Shown: in pieces, positions 16,271-26,779 of the stretch
How positions within the stretch are numbered: the stretch's first letter is position 1
Layout of the letters: each line of letters starts with the position of its first letter
Assembly: GCA_937124585.1 (NCBI GenBank)
Contig: CAKZKT010000056.1
Span: 1 to 56,845, forward strand
DNA from: an uncultured Anaerolineae bacterium
GTDB taxonomy: Bacteria > Chloroflexota > Anaerolineae > CG2-30-64-16
DNA: 56,845 nt
Reading direction: 5' to 3'
The notes under the pieces: model-generated
The model's database searches: none
Told to the model about the DNA's origin: nothing
What the model saw: the letters and a program-made list of their open reading frames with translations, nothing else
Program-made: the position numbers and the translations under genes

Positions 16271-19200
16271 ATGCCCCTCTTACAGTTCTATTTCCTGGGC
16301 CAACTGAAGATGGAAGCGGGTGGGCAGGCGCTGCTGACGCCGCCGACGCTGAAATCGCAATCCTTGCTGGCCTACCTGGTCCTTCATCGCCGGCGCGCGC
16401 AGCCGCGCGATCACCTGGCCGGCCTGTTCTGGGGAGAACGGCCAGAAGAGAAGGCGCGCCAATCCCTCTCCACGGCCCTGTGGCACATCCGTCGCACCCT
16501 CCCCGACGAACCCCTGATCCTCAGCGACGCGCAGATGGTGCAGTTCAACCCGCAGGCGGCCCTGTGGCTGGATGTGGAGGCGTTCGAACAGCTGATCAGG
16601 GCCGAGCCGCGCGAGAGCCAGGAGGGGACCATCGCCCGCCTGCACAAAGCCGTCGAGCTGTATCGCGGCGAACTCCTGGAAGGCTTCTGCGATGACTGGA
16701 TCATCAACGAGCGCTATCGGCTGGAGGCCCTGTTCCTGGAGGCCCTGGCCAGTCTCATGGCTGCCAGCGAAGCGCACGGCGAGCACGAAGCCGCGCTGGC
16801 CGCGGCCCTGCGCCTGCTCCACCACGACCCGTTGCGCGAGGAGGCCTACCGCGGGGCCATGCGTGCTTACGGTCGCCTGGGACAGCGCAACGCGGCGTTG
16901 CAGCAATATCAGCGCTGTCGGGAGATCATCCGCGCGGAGCTGGGCACAGAGCCGATGCCCGAGACCGTCGCGCTGTACCGCGCGCTCCTGGAGGACCGTT
17001 TTCCGGTCGAGCGCGGGGTCGCCGCCGCGCCTGTGCGACCCCCGGCCCCGACGGCCGCGCCGGCCATCCGTTCTCCGCTGGACGCGGCCGGGGCCAGCCC
17101 GCTGGTAGGCCGCGCGCCAGAAATGGAGCACTTGCTCCGTTGCTATCAACGGGCCGAGGCCGGCGAGGGGGCTTTGCTCTTCATCGAGGGCGAGCCCGGC
17201 ATCGGCAAGACCCGCCTGGCCGAGGAGCTGTGCCGCCATGTGAGGGGCCGGGGCGGCTGGGTCGTCAAAGCAAACTGCTATCGGCATGAGCAGGCCCTGC
17301 CCCACGGCCCGTTGGCCGACATCCTGCGCGGGGCCGTGGTCATCGCCGGCGACAGCCTGGGCCAACGCCTCTCCTCCTGGCAGATCACCACCCTGGCCGG
17401 TCTGGCCTCCGAACTGCATGCCCACCTCCCCGCCCGGCGCCAGACCGTTTTGCCCGGCGAGTCGGAGCAGACTCGCCTCTTCGGCGCGCTGACCTTCCTG
17501 CTGCTTGACCTGGCCTGCCAGGTTCCGCTTCTGCTGGTGCTCGAGGACCTGCAATGGGCCCACGAAACCACGCTGGGCTGGCTGCACCATCTGGCCCGCC
17601 ACCTGCCCGGCACCCCCCTCCTGATTCTGGTCACCTATCGGCCCGGCGAGATGGAAACCCCTCACCCGGCGACCAGCCTGATCCAGCAGTTGCTGCAGCA
17701 GGGCCTGGCGAGCAGGTTGCGCCTGACCAGGCTGTCCCTGGAGGATCTGACCGGCTGGATGCGCGGGGCCAGCAGCCCGTTGTTGGCCGCCATCTACCGG
17801 CACACCGAGGGCAATCCCTTCTTCGTCCTGGAGGTTCAACGGGCGTTGCTGGAGGCAGGGAAACTGTGCCTCGACGCGGGCCGCTGGGTGGAAACAACTC
17901 CCGTGACCAGCCTGCCCATCCCCGATTCGGTGCGCCAGGCCATCCAGGATCGCTTGAGCCGGCTTTCCCCGGCGGCAGGCCGCGCGCTGAACGTCGCGGC
18001 GGTCATCGGTCTGTCGTACGACCTGGACATCCTGGAGCGCGCCTGGGGCCAGGGCCAGGAGGTCACGCTGGAAGCGTTGGACGAGCTGCTGCGCCGCCGG
18101 CTGGTGCGCGAGGGCAGCGGCGTGTTCAGCAGCGATTACGAGTTCGACCATCACCTGGTGCGGGATATCGTGTACGAGCGACTGGCGCCCCATCATCGCC
18201 GGCAATGGCACGGCCGCGTGGCCCAGGCGCTGGTCGAGCAGCACGGCCACGAGCCGGCCCGCAGCGCCGAAATCGCCTATCACTACACCCGGGCCGAGGA
18301 TTGGGAGCAAGCCCAGAAGTATCTTTTCCAGGCGGGCGACCAGGCAGGGCGGATGGGGGCCGATCCCGAGGCGCTGGCCTACTATCGCGAGACCCTGGCC
18401 GCCTGCGAACGGGCCTCTGGCGGCCGCTGGGAACCGCTGCAGCGCGCTTCGCTGGAGCGCCGCATGGGCGAATCGTACTTCCGCACCGGGGAGCACGCGC
18501 GGGCGCTGGAACATTTGGAGCGGGCGCTGGCCTTTCTCCATCGCCCTTTGCCGAGGAGTCCTGCGGCGGTGAGCGCGGGGATCGCGGCCGAGCTGGCACA
18601 GCAAGCCGCGCGCATCCTGGTGTCGTCTTTTCTCCGCCGGACCGTCGGCCGGCCAGCTCCCGCCGTGGAAGAAGAGGTGTTGATCTATTCGCTGACCGGC
18701 TGGATCAACGCGCTGTTGTCCAACCACGGGCTGTACCTGCTGGTCTGCCTCCGGGCGCTGAACGTGTCTCAAGCAGCGCACTATGCTGACGGCGAGGCGC
18801 TGGCCGCGGCGGCCATGGGCACAGGCATGGATTTCATCCCCCTCTTCCCTCTGGCAGCCTATTTCCATCGGCGAGCGGCGAGCAGGGTGGGGGAGCTGGA
18901 TCATCCCGGCACGGTGGGGTTCGTCTACCAGGCGCTGGCCTACCACCATCATTTGCTGGGCAACCTGGAAGCGGTGGTGGCGTATGCCCGGCGGTCGGCT
19001 GCCGCCTATCAGGAGGCCGATGACCCCCATCGCTGGGCGCTGGTCACGTTGCTCATCGCCTATGCCCACGCCTATTGCGGGGAGTTCGACCGCGGGCTCG
19101 CCTGCGCGCACGAGCTGGTGAAACTCGGCCAGGAGGTGGGCGACCGCTGGGTCCTCTGCACCGGCGAGGAGATGACCGGCATCCTCTGTCGTCATCAGGG

Positions 19201-19780
19201 CCGGCTGGAAGAGTCGGAGGCCCATCTGCAGCGCGCCGTCGCGCTGGCTGCCGACATCCCGGACTACATGAGCCTGGTCGAGAGCAGCGGTGAACTGGGC
19301 AAGTGCCATCTGCGCCAGGGCCGCTGGCCCCAGGCCGTGGCCGACCTGGAGGCGCAGCAGCAGGTCGCCTGCGCGCACGGCGTGAAAGGCGATTCGCTGG
19401 GCCGCTTCCTCAACGCCCTGGCCGAGGCTTACCTGGCCGCGGCCGAAGGGGACGACCTGGCCGCGCGCGCGGGCTGGTTGCACAAAGCCGGGGCTGCCTG
19501 TCGGGCTGCCCTGCAACACGCCGGCGCCTTTCGCCCCGGCCTCCCGGAGGCGCTGCGCCTGCAAGGAAAGTACGAATGGCTGTGCGGCCATCGCAGCAAA
19601 GCACGGCGCTGGTGGCAACGCAGCCTGGCGCAGGCCGAGGCGATGGGACATCGCCACGACCTGGCGCTGACCTCTCTGGACATGGGGCTGTACCTGGCCG
19701 ACCCCGCCGCGCTTGACCGCGCCCGGGCCCTCCTCGCCGAGATGGGCGCAGCCTGGCATCTCGCCAGGGCCCTCGCCTGA
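16271..19780 (+). CDS. SARP-family regulator with BTAD, AAA ATPase and TPR domains
   Basis: A 1169-residue large SARP/LAL-like transcription regulator. The N-terminal winged-helix DNA-binding domain (about 1-95, with KSQSLLAYLVLHR and ALWHIRRTLPD) is followed by the bacterial transcriptional activation domain BTAD (about 100-250, ending GTEPMPETVALYRALL). The AAA_16 ATPase has Walker A GEPGIGKTR at 307-315 and a Walker-B-like LLLVLEDLQWAHE. The C-terminal half is helical TPR-like repeat. Such proteins bind direct repeats with 11-base spacing next to a -10 box and activate the adjacent operon; exactly such a site lies at 19826-19858, just behind this gene. It is therefore probably the activator of the small protein and metallopeptidase genes that follow. 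The activating signal is unknown. Confidence 0.9.
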   Translation: MPLLQFYFLGQLKMEAGGQALLTPPTLKSQSLLAYLVLHRRRAQPRDHLAGLFWGERPEEKARQSLSTALWHIRRTLPDEPLILSDAQMVQFNPQAALWLDVEAFEQLIRAEPRESQEGTIARLHKAVELYRGELLEGFCDDWIINERYRLEALFLEALASLMAASEAHGEHEAALAAALRLLHHDPLREEAYRGAMRAYGRLGQRNAALQQYQRCREIIRAELGTEPMPETVALYRALLEDRFPVERGVAAAPVRPPAPTAAPAIRSPLDAAGASPLVGRAPEMEHLLRCYQRAEAGEGALLFIEGEPGIGKTRLAEELCRHVRGRGGWVVKANCYRHEQALPHGPLADILRGAVVIAGDSLGQRLSSWQITTLAGLASELHAHLPARRQTVLPGESEQTRLFGALTFLLLDLACQVPLLLVLEDLQWAHETTLGWLHHLARHLPGTPLLILVTYRPGEMETPHPATSLIQQLLQQGLASRLRLTRLSLEDLTGWMRGASSPLLAAIYRHTEGNPFFVLEVQRALLEAGKLCLDAGRWVETTPVTSLPIPDSVRQAIQDRLSRLSPAAGRALNVAAVIGLSYDLDILERAWGQGQEVTLEALDELLRRRLVREGSGVFSSDYEFDHHLVRDIVYERLAPHHRRQWHGRVAQALVEQHGHEPARSAEIAYHYTRAEDWEQAQKYLFQAGDQAGRMGADPEALAYYRETLAACERASGGRWEPLQRASLERRMGESYFRTGEHARALEHLERALAFLHRPLPRSPAAVSAGIAAELAQQAARILVSSFLRRTVGRPAPAVEEEVLIYSLTGWINALLSNHGLYLLVCLRALNVSQAAHYADGEALAAAAMGTGMDFIPLFPLAAYFHRRAASRVGELDHPGTVGFVYQALAYHHHLLGNLEAVVAYARRSAAAYQEADDPHRWALVTLLIAYAHAYCGEFDRGLACAHELVKLGQEVGDRWVLCTGEEMTGILCRHQGRLEESEAHLQRAVALAADIPDYMSLVESSGELGKCHLRQGRWPQAVADLEAQQQVACAHGVKGDSLGRFLNALAEAYLAAAEGDDLAARAGWLHKAGAACRAALQHAGAFRPGLPEALRLQGKYEWLCGHRSKARRWWQRSLAQAEAMGHRHDLALTSLDMGLYLADPAALDRARALLAEMGAAWHLARALA

Positions 19781-19825
19781 GCCGCACAAATCCTCCCTCC
19801 GCCTTCTGACGGCCTCGCGCAGCCG

Positions 19826-19858
19826 TTTGAGACTTTTTTGAGACCTCCGCAGTATGCT
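19826..19858 (+). promoter_or_regulatory. SARP-type operator-promoter
   Basis: TTTGAGAC occurs at 19826-19833 and again at 19837-19844, an 11-base period (one helical turn). The second copy ends 8 bases before TATGCT (19853-19858). Direct repeats at 11-base spacing with the last copy 8 bases upstream of the -10 are the known binding geometry of SARP activators. The encoded SARP lies immediately upstream and the small protein gene starts at 19883. Confidence 0.75.
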
Positions 19859-19882
19859 TTCGGCCAGAGAGGAGCCCTCCCC

Positions 19883-20140
19883 ATGGCCGAGTCACCACAA
19901 CAGATACTCTTCGGCACCTTCGTCCTCCGTTTTTGGCGGGAACAGTCCGCGGTGAGCCCGCGCTGGCGTGGGCGCATCGAGCATGTGCAAACCGGCGAAG
20001 GGACGGCATTTGACGATGTCCGGCAAATGTTCGCCTTCATCGGCCGGTTTGTGCCTGCTCTGGAATCACAGACGGCCGGCAGCGTAGCGGCGGAGGAAAC
20101 GGTGACGGCGCAATCGCAGGCAGGGCCGGCATTGGGGTAG
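19883..20140 (+). CDS. small conserved-looking protein next to SARP regulator
   Basis: An 85-residue protein whose ATG at 19883 has GAGAGGAG 9 bases upstream. The pattern FVLRFWRE, RWRGRIEHVQTGE and FDDVRQMFAFIGRF resembles the 68-residue protein at 28409-28615 (FILRLLVDP, LRGAIQPMPEG, FADEQELLKAL), so both may belong to one small family. There is no signal peptide or membrane helix in the first part. It is the first gene downstream of the SARP operator and precedes the exported metallopeptidase by 31 bases, so it is probably co-transcribed. Function unknown; a regulator or chaperone of the secreted product is a guess. Confidence 0.65.
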   Translation: MAESPQQILFGTFVLRFWREQSAVSPRWRGRIEHVQTGEGTAFDDVRQMFAFIGRFVPALESQTAGSVAAEETVTAQSQAGPALG

Positions 20141-20171
20141 GGGCTGAAAACGTCAACATATGGAGGGAGCC

Positions 20172-23100
20172 ATGAATGTGAAATTTCGGTTTGGGTGGTG
20201 CATCCTGGCCCTCGCATTGCTGCTGGCTGCGACCACAGCAGCGCCTTCATCCCTGGCCACGGCAGATGATCCGGAAAAGACAGAAGCGTCGGCGACCTTC
20301 TACGCCGTGGCCGACGCCACGGTCATAAGCTGGCAGCCGAACAGCAATTTCGGCGGCGAGCGCACGCTGGAGGTGTCGTATTCCAGGGGCGATGTGACAA
20401 CGGAACAGGTCGCCCTGGTGCGCTTCAACCTGTCTGAACTGCCAGCCGACGCGGTCATTGACTCGGCCGTCCTGGAGCTCTTCCTGATCGGCGCGGCCGG
20501 TGACGACCCCAAGTCGCTCGCCGCCTACTTCGTCACCGGCGCGTGGACGGAGGAGGAGGTCACCTGGAACAGTTTCCCGGCCGCCAATTCGACGGGCATC
20601 GTCGCCTCGGTGGACAGCGTGACGGGCCGCTACAAGTCGTGGACGGTGACCGGTTGGGCCAGTTACTGGCATGCCCATCCGCGAGAAAACCGCGGGGTGT
20701 ACATCCGCCGCCTGACCTCGGAGACGAGCTACTTCGAGCGGGTGTTCGAGAGTCGGGAGCACAACGAGCACATGCCGCGGCTGGTGGTGACCTATCACCT
20801 GCCCGCCACGCCGACCCCGACCGCCACCCACACGGCCAGCGCGACCGCTACCGCGTCCCCAACGGCGACGGCCACCCGCACGGCAACGCCCACCGCATCT
20901 CACACACCGACGCGCACGCCCACCGTCACGGCCAGCGCGACCGCTACCGCGTCCCCGACGGGGACGGCCACGCGCACGCCGACAGCGACAGTGACCCCAA
21001 CGCTCACCGACACCGTCGTCAGACCGACGCGCACGCCAACCTTCACACTCACCCACACACCGATAGCCACGACACCGCCGACCTCAACCTTCACTCCTAC
21101 GGCGACACCCGCCGCAACCGTCAGGCCGACGGTCACCCCCACCGCTACTCCCATCCAGATCGGCCGGATCCACTTCGACGAGTTCGCTGATGGTGTCTTC
21201 GTCGAGAACCAGTACTCCAACCTGGGCGTGCATTTCCTCAGCGATTACCTGGCCGGCAAGCCCTACCGCGCCGCGCCCAACATCCATGCCACCAACAAGG
21301 CCCGCACCGCGCCCAATGTGCTGCTCAACGAGTATTCCAACGCCGAGTTCAGCAACAGCGCCAGCGTCCCCCTCGTCTTCTGGTTCGACCAGCCGGTCTC
21401 GGGGGTGGGCATGTGGCTGGGCACCGACGGCGCGGGACGGGTGAGCTGTAACGGCACCTACCAGGCCACGGTGCGCGCCTACGACTGCGTCGGCAACCAG
21501 GTCGCCTCGGCCACCGTCTCCGTCTCTCAGGCCTTTAACACCCCCCTCGAAGTAGACGATGCCCAGGGCCGCATCCAGAGGGTGGTCATTGACTATGGCA
21601 ACACCGCCTGTCCGGAGGCGATAGACGAGCTGGCCTTTGCCCCAAGCGGCGCCACCTGCAGCGACAACACCTCGCCGCAGGTCTCCATCATCTCGCCTGC
21701 CGATGGCGCCATATTGCCCTCCACCTATCAGTTCTTTCAGGGCAAGATCACCGAGCCCGGCATCCTGGCCTGGAGCCGGCTGAACGGGGGCAAGCTGCCG
21801 GTGTACATGAGCAACCCGAACGGCGAGTACACCTTCAACCTGCCGGTCGTCCTGGCCCAGGGCACGAACTCCATGGTGGTCACCGCCGGCAACATCTCTG
21901 GGAAGCAGGGCAAGGCCACCGCTGTCTATCAGGTGGGCACGCCTACCCAGGCGACCCTCACCGACCTGCATATCACCCAGCGCGGGGTGGTGAAGAACGC
22001 CGCCTGCGACATTGACACGCCCTTCGTTGCCGGCAAATCCACCCTGGTGCGCATCGGCCTGGACATCAAGACCCCCGGCGGCATTCCCACTTACGCCTCC
22101 ACGGTTGGAATGAGGATCTATCGCCAGACCGCCGGCGGCGATACCCTGGTGGATACCGTGTGGGGCACCACCTATCCTGACTCCTACAGCGTGTTCGTCT
22201 CCGCCAGTCAAATGAAGGAAATCCACTTCTGGGTGGATGGCTACACGCTCCGGACGCCCGGCAACTATCGCTTCACCTTCCAGCCCTACGTCAGCACCAC
22301 GCCGATCGGTCAACCGTTGCAAAAGTCTTGCGGCGGCAGCTATTACCACGCCTTCACCCAGACCAAACCGTTGCGTGTCCTGCTCGTGCCCGTCGAGCTG
22401 GGGATCAACTCGCCCCTGCTGACGAGCATCAACTATGCCAGCGATGTGTTCGCCCAGCTAGAGGCCCTGGCGCGCACCTTCCCGGTCAGCGACCTCTACG
22501 GCTACCAGCCGGGCCTGTATTACTTCGAGACGAGCCCCTTCAGGATGTGCGACGGCACAGCCACAACCAAGAATCTTAGCCCGAAGGTGTGTCTGGGCAC
22601 CGGCTGGGAGTGGGAGCACATCTACAAAGGCACGGGCACTCTGCTGCGCGCCGACGACGAGACAGTGATTGACAACAGCCAGAGCTTCTGCTACGCCAAC
22701 GACCACAAGGCCGGCGGTCGCATCAAGAGCAACACGACCTTCACCTACAACTTCGACGCCAACCTGGGCATCTTCCGGCCTGGCGCCCATCCCTGCTGGG
22801 AAGGCGAGAAGCACATGACGCCGACGGACGAGGATCACGACGGCGACATTGATAAGCAAGACATGCAAAAATTCATTGGCTCCTTCCGTGATTCGAACGG
22901 CCAGTGGACCACGGACCTGTCCAGGTATGACACCGGCGAGGTGTTCCGCTTCTTCGTTGATACCAACGGCAATCAATGCAACGACACCGATCCAGAGAAG
23001 CATGTGGATCCGCAGGCGCCCATCCGCAAGAAGGCTCATCCTGAGATCCTGTGGGGGCCGCAAAAAGAGGCCCTGAACTCGTTGAACGCGCAAATCCCCG

Positions 23101-24680
23101 GCACCGCCAACGACTACACCAACGCCATCCTGGTCTTTCCGAACAATTTTATCGCCTCCGATTGCAAGTATGGCTGCATTGGCCCCGGGCAGGGTGAGAA
23201 ATGGAAGGACCAGCAACCCGGAAAATTGGTCTGGGCGCGCATCTTGGGCCCGAATTCCACCTTCGCCCACGAGGTGGGGCACAACATCGGCAACCTCACC
23301 GACCGCTATTGGGCCAGCTACGACCCGCAGGCGGATGACATGGTGACCAAGGAGAACGCCACGGCCGTCTACATCGAGCGGCAGAAGATCCCGGCCACTC
23401 AGGTCTTCGCGGTCATGAGTTACGAGGCGCCGGCCAATCGCGTGGTGCATTACCGGCCTGATTATCAGACTTTGTTCGACAAGCTCAAGGTGACGACGGC
23501 CGCCGGGGCCGCAGAAGCCGCCCAGGACGAGCCTCGTTTCGTCGTCAGCGGTCGCATCCTGGCCGACGGCAGCGTCGCCGACCTGGACACCCAACTGACG
23601 ACCGGCCTGGAGGCAACTCTCGCCGACGGCGCCAGCCTGTACAGGCTCGTCTTCGGCAGCGGCGCGGCCGTCCTGTTGGAATATCCTTTCGCCGTCGGGA
23701 TCAACGCTCCGCCGCCTGAGGGGTTCAACGACTGGCCCGAGGCCGAGCAGCCCTTCTCCGTGATCGCCCCCTATCCGAGCGGCGTCGGTTGGGTGGAGCT
23801 GAGGCGTGGGCCCGACCTCCTGGCGCGCTTCGAGCCCTCGGCCCATCCGCCTACCGTGCAGCTCATCGCGCCGAACGGCGGCGAGACCTTCGCCGGCGAC
23901 GCCGTCGTGCAGGTGAGCTGGACCGGCTCCGATCAGGACGGGGATAGCCTGCTCTACTCGGTGTACTATTCGCCGGATGCGGGCGCCACCTGGAACGTGA
24001 TCGCACCCAGTGTCGCGGCTACGAGCCTGGAGTGGCCGCTGGCCAACATGCCGGGCACCACGGCCGGCGGGCTGGTGCGCGTGGTCGCTCGCGACGGCTT
24101 CCATCAGGCCGAGGACGCCAGCGACGCCACGTTCACCGTCGCGAACAAGCCGCCCCTGGTCGCCATCCTGAGCCCGGCGGCGGGACAGGCGGTCTTGCAG
24201 TGTGGTCGCGTCCGTCTGCAAGGCGCTGCCTTCGACCTGGAGGGCCGGTTGGGGCCGCTGACCTGGCGCGTGGACGGTGAGGTGGTCGGCGATCAGATCG
24301 CCGTTGATCTGGCCGGCTTGCCTGCCGGGCCGCACGTCGTGGCATTCCGCGCCGAAGATCAGCAAGGCGCAGCGGCCGAGGCCGAGGCCCTGCTCACCGT
24401 CCTGGCCGACACGGACTGCGACGGGATGAGCGACGATTTCGAGACGCGCTACGGCCTCGACCCGGGCGACATGGCCGACGCCGCCCTGGATCGCGACGGT
24501 GACGGGGTGACCAACGCAGATGAGTACTGGTACGGCATTGACCCGACCAACCCCGATAGCGACGGCGACGGCTACCCGGACGGGGAAGAGGTCGCCCAGG
24601 GCAGCGATCCGGCCGATCCTCGGAGCGTGCCGGTCAGGGCCCGGTGGTCGTTGTACCTGCCGCTGGTGTTGAAGAGGTGA
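20172..24680 (+). CDS. large exported metallopeptidase with DNRLRE, linker and Ca-binding repeats
   Basis: A 1502-residue secreted protein. The ATG at 20172 (GGAGGG upstream) gives a signal peptide of about 30 residues. A DNRLRE/CBM96-like domain follows (about 40-205), then a Thr/Pro-rich linker (about 208-326), a domain beginning [11 protein letters not shown] (about 330-500) also found in the minus-strand protein at 36598-39594, and an Ig-like part. The zincin motif HEVGHNIGN with a following D is at H1033, implying a zinc peptidase. After this come a fibronectin-like YSPDAGATW module, an Asp-rich thrombospondin-3/EF-hand-like calcium region (about 1415-1480) and the terminal tail LYLPLVLKR. 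It is probably induced by the SARP at 16271-19780. Substrate unknown. Confidence 0.82.
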   Translation: MNVKFRFGWCILALALLLAATTAAPSSLATADDPEKTEASATFYAVADATVISWQPNSNFGGERTLEVSYSRGDVTTEQVALVRFNLSELPADAVIDSAVLELFLIGAAGDDPKSLAAYFVTGAWTEEEVTWNSFPAANSTGIVASVDSVTGRYKSWTVTGWASYWHAHPRENRGVYIRRLTSETSYFERVFESREHNEHMPRLVVTYHLPATPTPTATHTASATATASPTATATRTATPTASHTPTRTPTVTASATATASPTGTATRTPTATVTPTLTDTVVRPTRTPTFTLTHTPIATTPPTSTFTPTATPAATVRPTVTPTATPIQIGRIHFDEFADGVFVENQYSNLGVHFLSDYLAGKPYRAAPNIHATNKARTAPNVLLNEYSNAEFSNSASVPLVFWFDQPVSGVGMWLGTDGAGRVSCNGTYQATVRAYDCVGNQVASATVSVSQAFNTPLEVDDAQGRIQRVVIDYGNTACPEAIDELAFAPSGATCSDNTSPQVSIISPADGAILPSTYQFFQGKITEPGILAWSRLNGGKLPVYMSNPNGEYTFNLPVVLAQGTNSMVVTAGNISGKQGKATAVYQVGTPTQATLTDLHITQRGVVKNAACDIDTPFVAGKSTLVRIGLDIKTPGGIPTYASTVGMRIYRQTAGGDTLVDTVWGTTYPDSYSVFVSASQMKEIHFWVDGYTLRTPGNYRFTFQPYVSTTPIGQPLQKSCGGSYYHAFTQTKPLRVLLVPVELGINSPLLTSINYASDVFAQLEALARTFPVSDLYGYQPGLYYFETSPFRMCDGTATTKNLSPKVCLGTGWEWEHIYKGTGTLLRADDETVIDNSQSFCYANDHKAGGRIKSNTTFTYNFDANLGIFRPGAHPCWEGEKHMTPTDEDHDGDIDKQDMQKFIGSFRDSNGQWTTDLSRYDTGEVFRFFVDTNGNQCNDTDPEKHVDPQAPIRKKAHPEILWGPQKEALNSLNAQIPGTANDYTNAILVFPNNFIASDCKYGCIGPGQGEKWKDQQPGKLVWARILGPNSTFAHEVGHNIGNLTDRYWASYDPQADDMVTKENATAVYIERQKIPATQVFAVMSYEAPANRVVHYRPDYQTLFDKLKVTTAAGAAEAAQDEPRFVVSGRILADGSVADLDTQLTTGLEATLADGASLYRLVFGSGAAVLLEYPFAVGINAPPPEGFNDWPEAEQPFSVIAPYPSGVGWVELRRGPDLLARFEPSAHPPTVQLIAPNGGETFAGDAVVQVSWTGSDQDGDSLLYSVYYSPDAGATWNVIAPSVAATSLEWPLANMPGTTAGGLVRVVARDGFHQAEDASDATFTVANKPPLVAILSPAAGQAVLQCGRVRLQGAAFDLEGRLGPLTWRVDGEVVGDQIAVDLAGLPAGPHVVAFRAEDQQGAAAEAEALLTVLADTDCDGMSDDFETRYGLDPGDMADAALDRDGDGVTNADEYWYGIDPTNPDSDGDGYPDGEEVAQGSDPADPRSVPVRARWSLYLPLVLKR

Positions 24681-24741
24681 TGCGGCAAAGTCGTGTCAGG
24701 CATTCTCTCAGGCGCTTGGCGGGGGGATACACCCTGGATGG

Positions 24742-24772
24742 GGTGATCGCGGTCCGCAAGGCCGCGATTACC
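24742..24772 (+). repeat. GC-rich hairpin downstream of the metallopeptidase gene
   Basis: A stem of about 13 pairs with two G-T pairs closes a CGCAA loop, 60 bases after the stop at 24680. No T-tract follows, so it may be a dispersed hairpin repeat or mRNA 3' stabiliser rather than a classical terminator. 24681-24741 and 24773-24868 show nothing else. Confidence 0.5.
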
Positions 24773-24868
24773 AGGATCTAGCAAGGCCTTCCTGCGAACA
24801 GCCTGGCCGGTTGCCCTCGGTGGCGGGGGCCATCGGCCAGGCGATCGGCGGGCAGGCGCGTCTCGGCT

Positions 24869-25114
24869 TCAGGAAGGCGACTGTGACGGATGGCCGGCCA
24901 GGCCGGGCTGGCTGGCCTCCGTCGCTGCCGGCACTGCCGGCGTCGGCTGTTCCTCCGGCTCCACGGCGATCTGGTCACGGCGGCGTGACTCTTGCACCCT
25001 GGCATCCACGATCTCGCGCACCGCGGTGATCAGCAGCGCGAGCACCGCAACCCCGACCAGAGCCTCCATGAACACGACTTCTGCGACCTTGATGATCAGC
25101 GGCATGTCGTCCAT
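24869..25114 (-). CDS. small single-pass membrane protein
   Basis: An 81-residue protein with one long hydrophobic helix (about residues 5-30, EVVFMEALVGVAVLALLITAV), a charged segment REIVDARVQESRRRDQ, and a Pro/Ala-rich C-terminal tail. The ATG at 25114 has GGAGGGGGG close upstream. A longer start at 25174 is less likely because it would add a repeat-derived N-terminus. It stands alone on the minus strand between the metallopeptidase and the response regulator. Function unknown. Confidence 0.6.
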   Translation of the reverse strand: MDDMPLIIKVAEVVFMEALVGVAVLALLITAVREIVDARVQESRRRDQIAVEPEEQPTPAVPAATEASQPGLAGHPSQSPS

Positions 25115-25140
25115 TGCCCCCCTCCCGGCTCCCTTGTGAC

Positions 25141-25215
25141 CACGTGCCAAGACATCTTGCAGAGTCCCTGGCATCCTCCGACGTGCCGGCCACCTGGGAG
25201 GGTGCCCGGCACGTG
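25141..25215. repeat. palindromic repeat, CACGTGCC family, double copy
   Basis: Two adjacent hairpin-like units (25141-25173 and 25180-25215) share the pattern CACGTGCC...CAGAGT...GGCACGTG. The outermost arms CACGTGCC and GGCACGTG are perfectly complementary. Related copies occur at 31102-31132 and 32332-32375. Confidence 0.65.
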
Positions 25216-25388
25216 AAGGACCACGAAACCGCTCATCGTCCTTCTGCCACTACGATACCACGGCGCTGCGCGGCCGTCATCGGGCAAAACATGCATCTTG
25301 CTGCGAGCAAAAAGGCGTACCTGTTGCGGCAGCCGCCTACGCATTTTTGCGGAAATGCACCACGCGCGTGCTGTTCGTCACAGGTTGC

Positions 25389-25416
25389 TTGCTTTCCGAA
25401 CTCAATGGGGTATAAT
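25389..25416 (+). promoter_or_regulatory. promoter of the LuxR-type response regulator
   Basis: TTGCTT at 25389-25394 and a perfect TATAAT at 25411-25416 are separated by 16 bases. The GTG start is at 25472, giving a leader of about 50 bases. The rest of 25115-25388 holds the palindromic repeat only. Confidence 0.65.
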
Positions 25417-25471
25417 CAACGCGTGCTTCGGCAGAGCGGCGTTTGCGGGCCGAGGAAGCAGGAGGGGAGCC

Positions 25472-26149
25472 GTGAGCAAGATCAGGATCCTGTTGGCCGA
25501 TGACCATGCCGTGGTGCGCCAGGGCACGCGCCAGCTGTTGGAGCGCGAGGCCGATCTGGAGGTCGTCGCCGAGGCAGGCGATGGCATAGAGGCCGTGCAG
25601 CTGGCCCGCGCGCAGGCGCCCGATGTGGTGGTCATGGACATCGCCATGCCGAGGCTCAACGGCATCGAGGCGACGCGGCAGATCAAGGCCATCCACCCCC
25701 GCATCAGCATCCTGGCGCTCAGCGCCTACGACGACGACCAGTACATCTTCGCCCTGCTGGAGGCCGGCGCGGCCGGCTATCTGCTGAAGAACGTGAGCGC
25801 CGATGAGCTGATCAGGGCGATCCGGGCTGTGGCCGCCGGCGAGGCCGTATTGCACCCTGCCATCGCCCGGCGGGTGATCCACCGCTTCGCGCCGTCGCCT
25901 CCGGCACAACCCGCGGCCGACGCGTTGGATCAACTCACCGAGCGAGAGCTCGAGGTGCTGCAGCTGGCAGCGCGCGGCTTGAGGAACCAGGAGATCGCGC
26001 TGGAGCTCTCCCTCAGCGTGCGCACCGTCCAGACGCACCTGAGCAACATCTTCAGCAAGATGCGCGTCGGTTCCCGCACCGAAGCCGTGCTCGAGGCGCT
26101 GCGACGCGGGTGGATCGCTTTGCCGGATACGCTTGCCAGGGGGGACTGA
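25472..26149 (+). CDS. NarL/LuxR-family response regulator
   Basis: A 225-residue response regulator. The receiver has LLADDHAVVRQG, the phosphorylated Asp in VVVMDIAMPRLNG, the Ser/Ala switch LALSAY and Lys in LLKNVS. The C-terminal LuxR helix-turn-helix shows LTERELEVLQLAARGLRNQEIA and SVRTVQTHLSNIFSKM. I chose GTG 25472, with GGAGGGG 4 bases upstream; an ATG-type start at 25298 would add a junk-like N-terminus crossing the promoter. The stop overlaps the ATG of the sensor kinase fragment at 26149 (ATGA-type overlap), showing an original kinase-regulator operon. Because that kinase is truncated, this regulator may now be an orphan. Confidence 0.9.
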   Translation: MSKIRILLADDHAVVRQGTRQLLEREADLEVVAEAGDGIEAVQLARAQAPDVVVMDIAMPRLNGIEATRQIKAIHPRISILALSAYDDDQYIFALLEAGAAGYLLKNVSADELIRAIRAVAAGEAVLHPAIARRVIHRFAPSPPAQPAADALDQLTERELEVLQLAARGLRNQEIALELSLSVRTVQTHLSNIFSKMRVGSRTEAVLEALRRGWIALPDTLARGD

Positions 26150-26727
26150 TGCAGAGATCCCGATCACGACCTCGCGCGGCGCGGCTGCGCGCCTGGGCCG
26201 GCCACGCGCGCCAGGTGCTCGGCACGCGGAGCTTCTGGATCCTGGCGGCCATGTTCGTCGGCCTGGCGCTACTTCACTCTCTGCGGCCGCGCATCGAACT
26301 GACCTCCATCGGCTTCATAGAACGACACACCATGGAGCGCATCGTCTTCCTGCTGCCCATCGCGCTGGCAACCTTCCTCTACGGGCAGACGGGCGGACTG
26401 ATCACTTTGGCGCTGGCCGCCCTGGTCATGCTGCCGCGCGTGGCCTGGCTCTCGCCGTCGCCGTGGGATGCGCTGCTGGAGGTGCTGACCGTCGGCGTGG
26501 TGGGCTATCTCGTGATTTGGATCATCGCCACGCAAGAAAACGAGAAGCGGCTGCGCCAGGACGCAGTCGCGCGGCTGCGCACCATCAACGCCATCAGTGC
26601 CAGCGTGACCGACTCGCTGGACACGACCCAGATCCTCAACAAAGCGCTCGGATGCAAGTGTGAAGTCGCCGGGTTACCATGCGGTGCTCCGTCCCACAGG
26701 GAGGCCTCGCGCGAAACGGGGCTATAG
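26149..26727 (+). pseudogene. sensor histidine kinase, truncated before its catalytic domains
   Basis: The first 130 residues contain several transmembrane helices (SFWILAAMFVGLALL, RIVFLLPIALATFLYG, LITLALAALVMLP, VLTVGVVGYLVIWIIA), then a signalling helix and the first residues of a GAF-like domain (LRTINAISASVTDSLDTTQILNKAL). From about 26650 the frame reads a Cys/Gly/Arg-rich tail of about 25 residues unlike any kinase and stops at 26727. HisKA and HATPase domains are absent, and the DNA that follows belongs to a pseudogene on the other strand. The truncation probably arose by deletion or insertion at about 26650. Confidence 0.75.
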
Positions 26728-26779
26728 CCGATACCACAACCCCAGGCCTGCCCGGCAGGGTTCCTGCGGACGCTGCCCA

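Noticed and set aside
16280-19789. A 1169-residue open frame antisense to the SARP regulator, and similar long antisense frames at 5843-8911, 10187-11875, 22458-24365, 32430-35267, 36724-39546 and 46517-49078
   Set aside because: They have no recognisable domains, are rich in Arg/Gly/His/Ala low complexity, and mirror real genes; long antisense frames are expected at high GC.
20805-21160. Possible microsatellite or CRISPR-like array in the ACGCC/GACGC repeats (also 38646-38960 and 41349-41610)
   Set aside because: The periodicity is codon-based and encodes Thr/Pro/Arg/Ala linkers; there are no constant repeats with unique spacers.
25298-25471. Longer N-terminus of the LuxR-type regulator
   Set aside because: It would cross the TATAAT promoter and the GGAGGGG site; receiver domains start at the GTG 25472.
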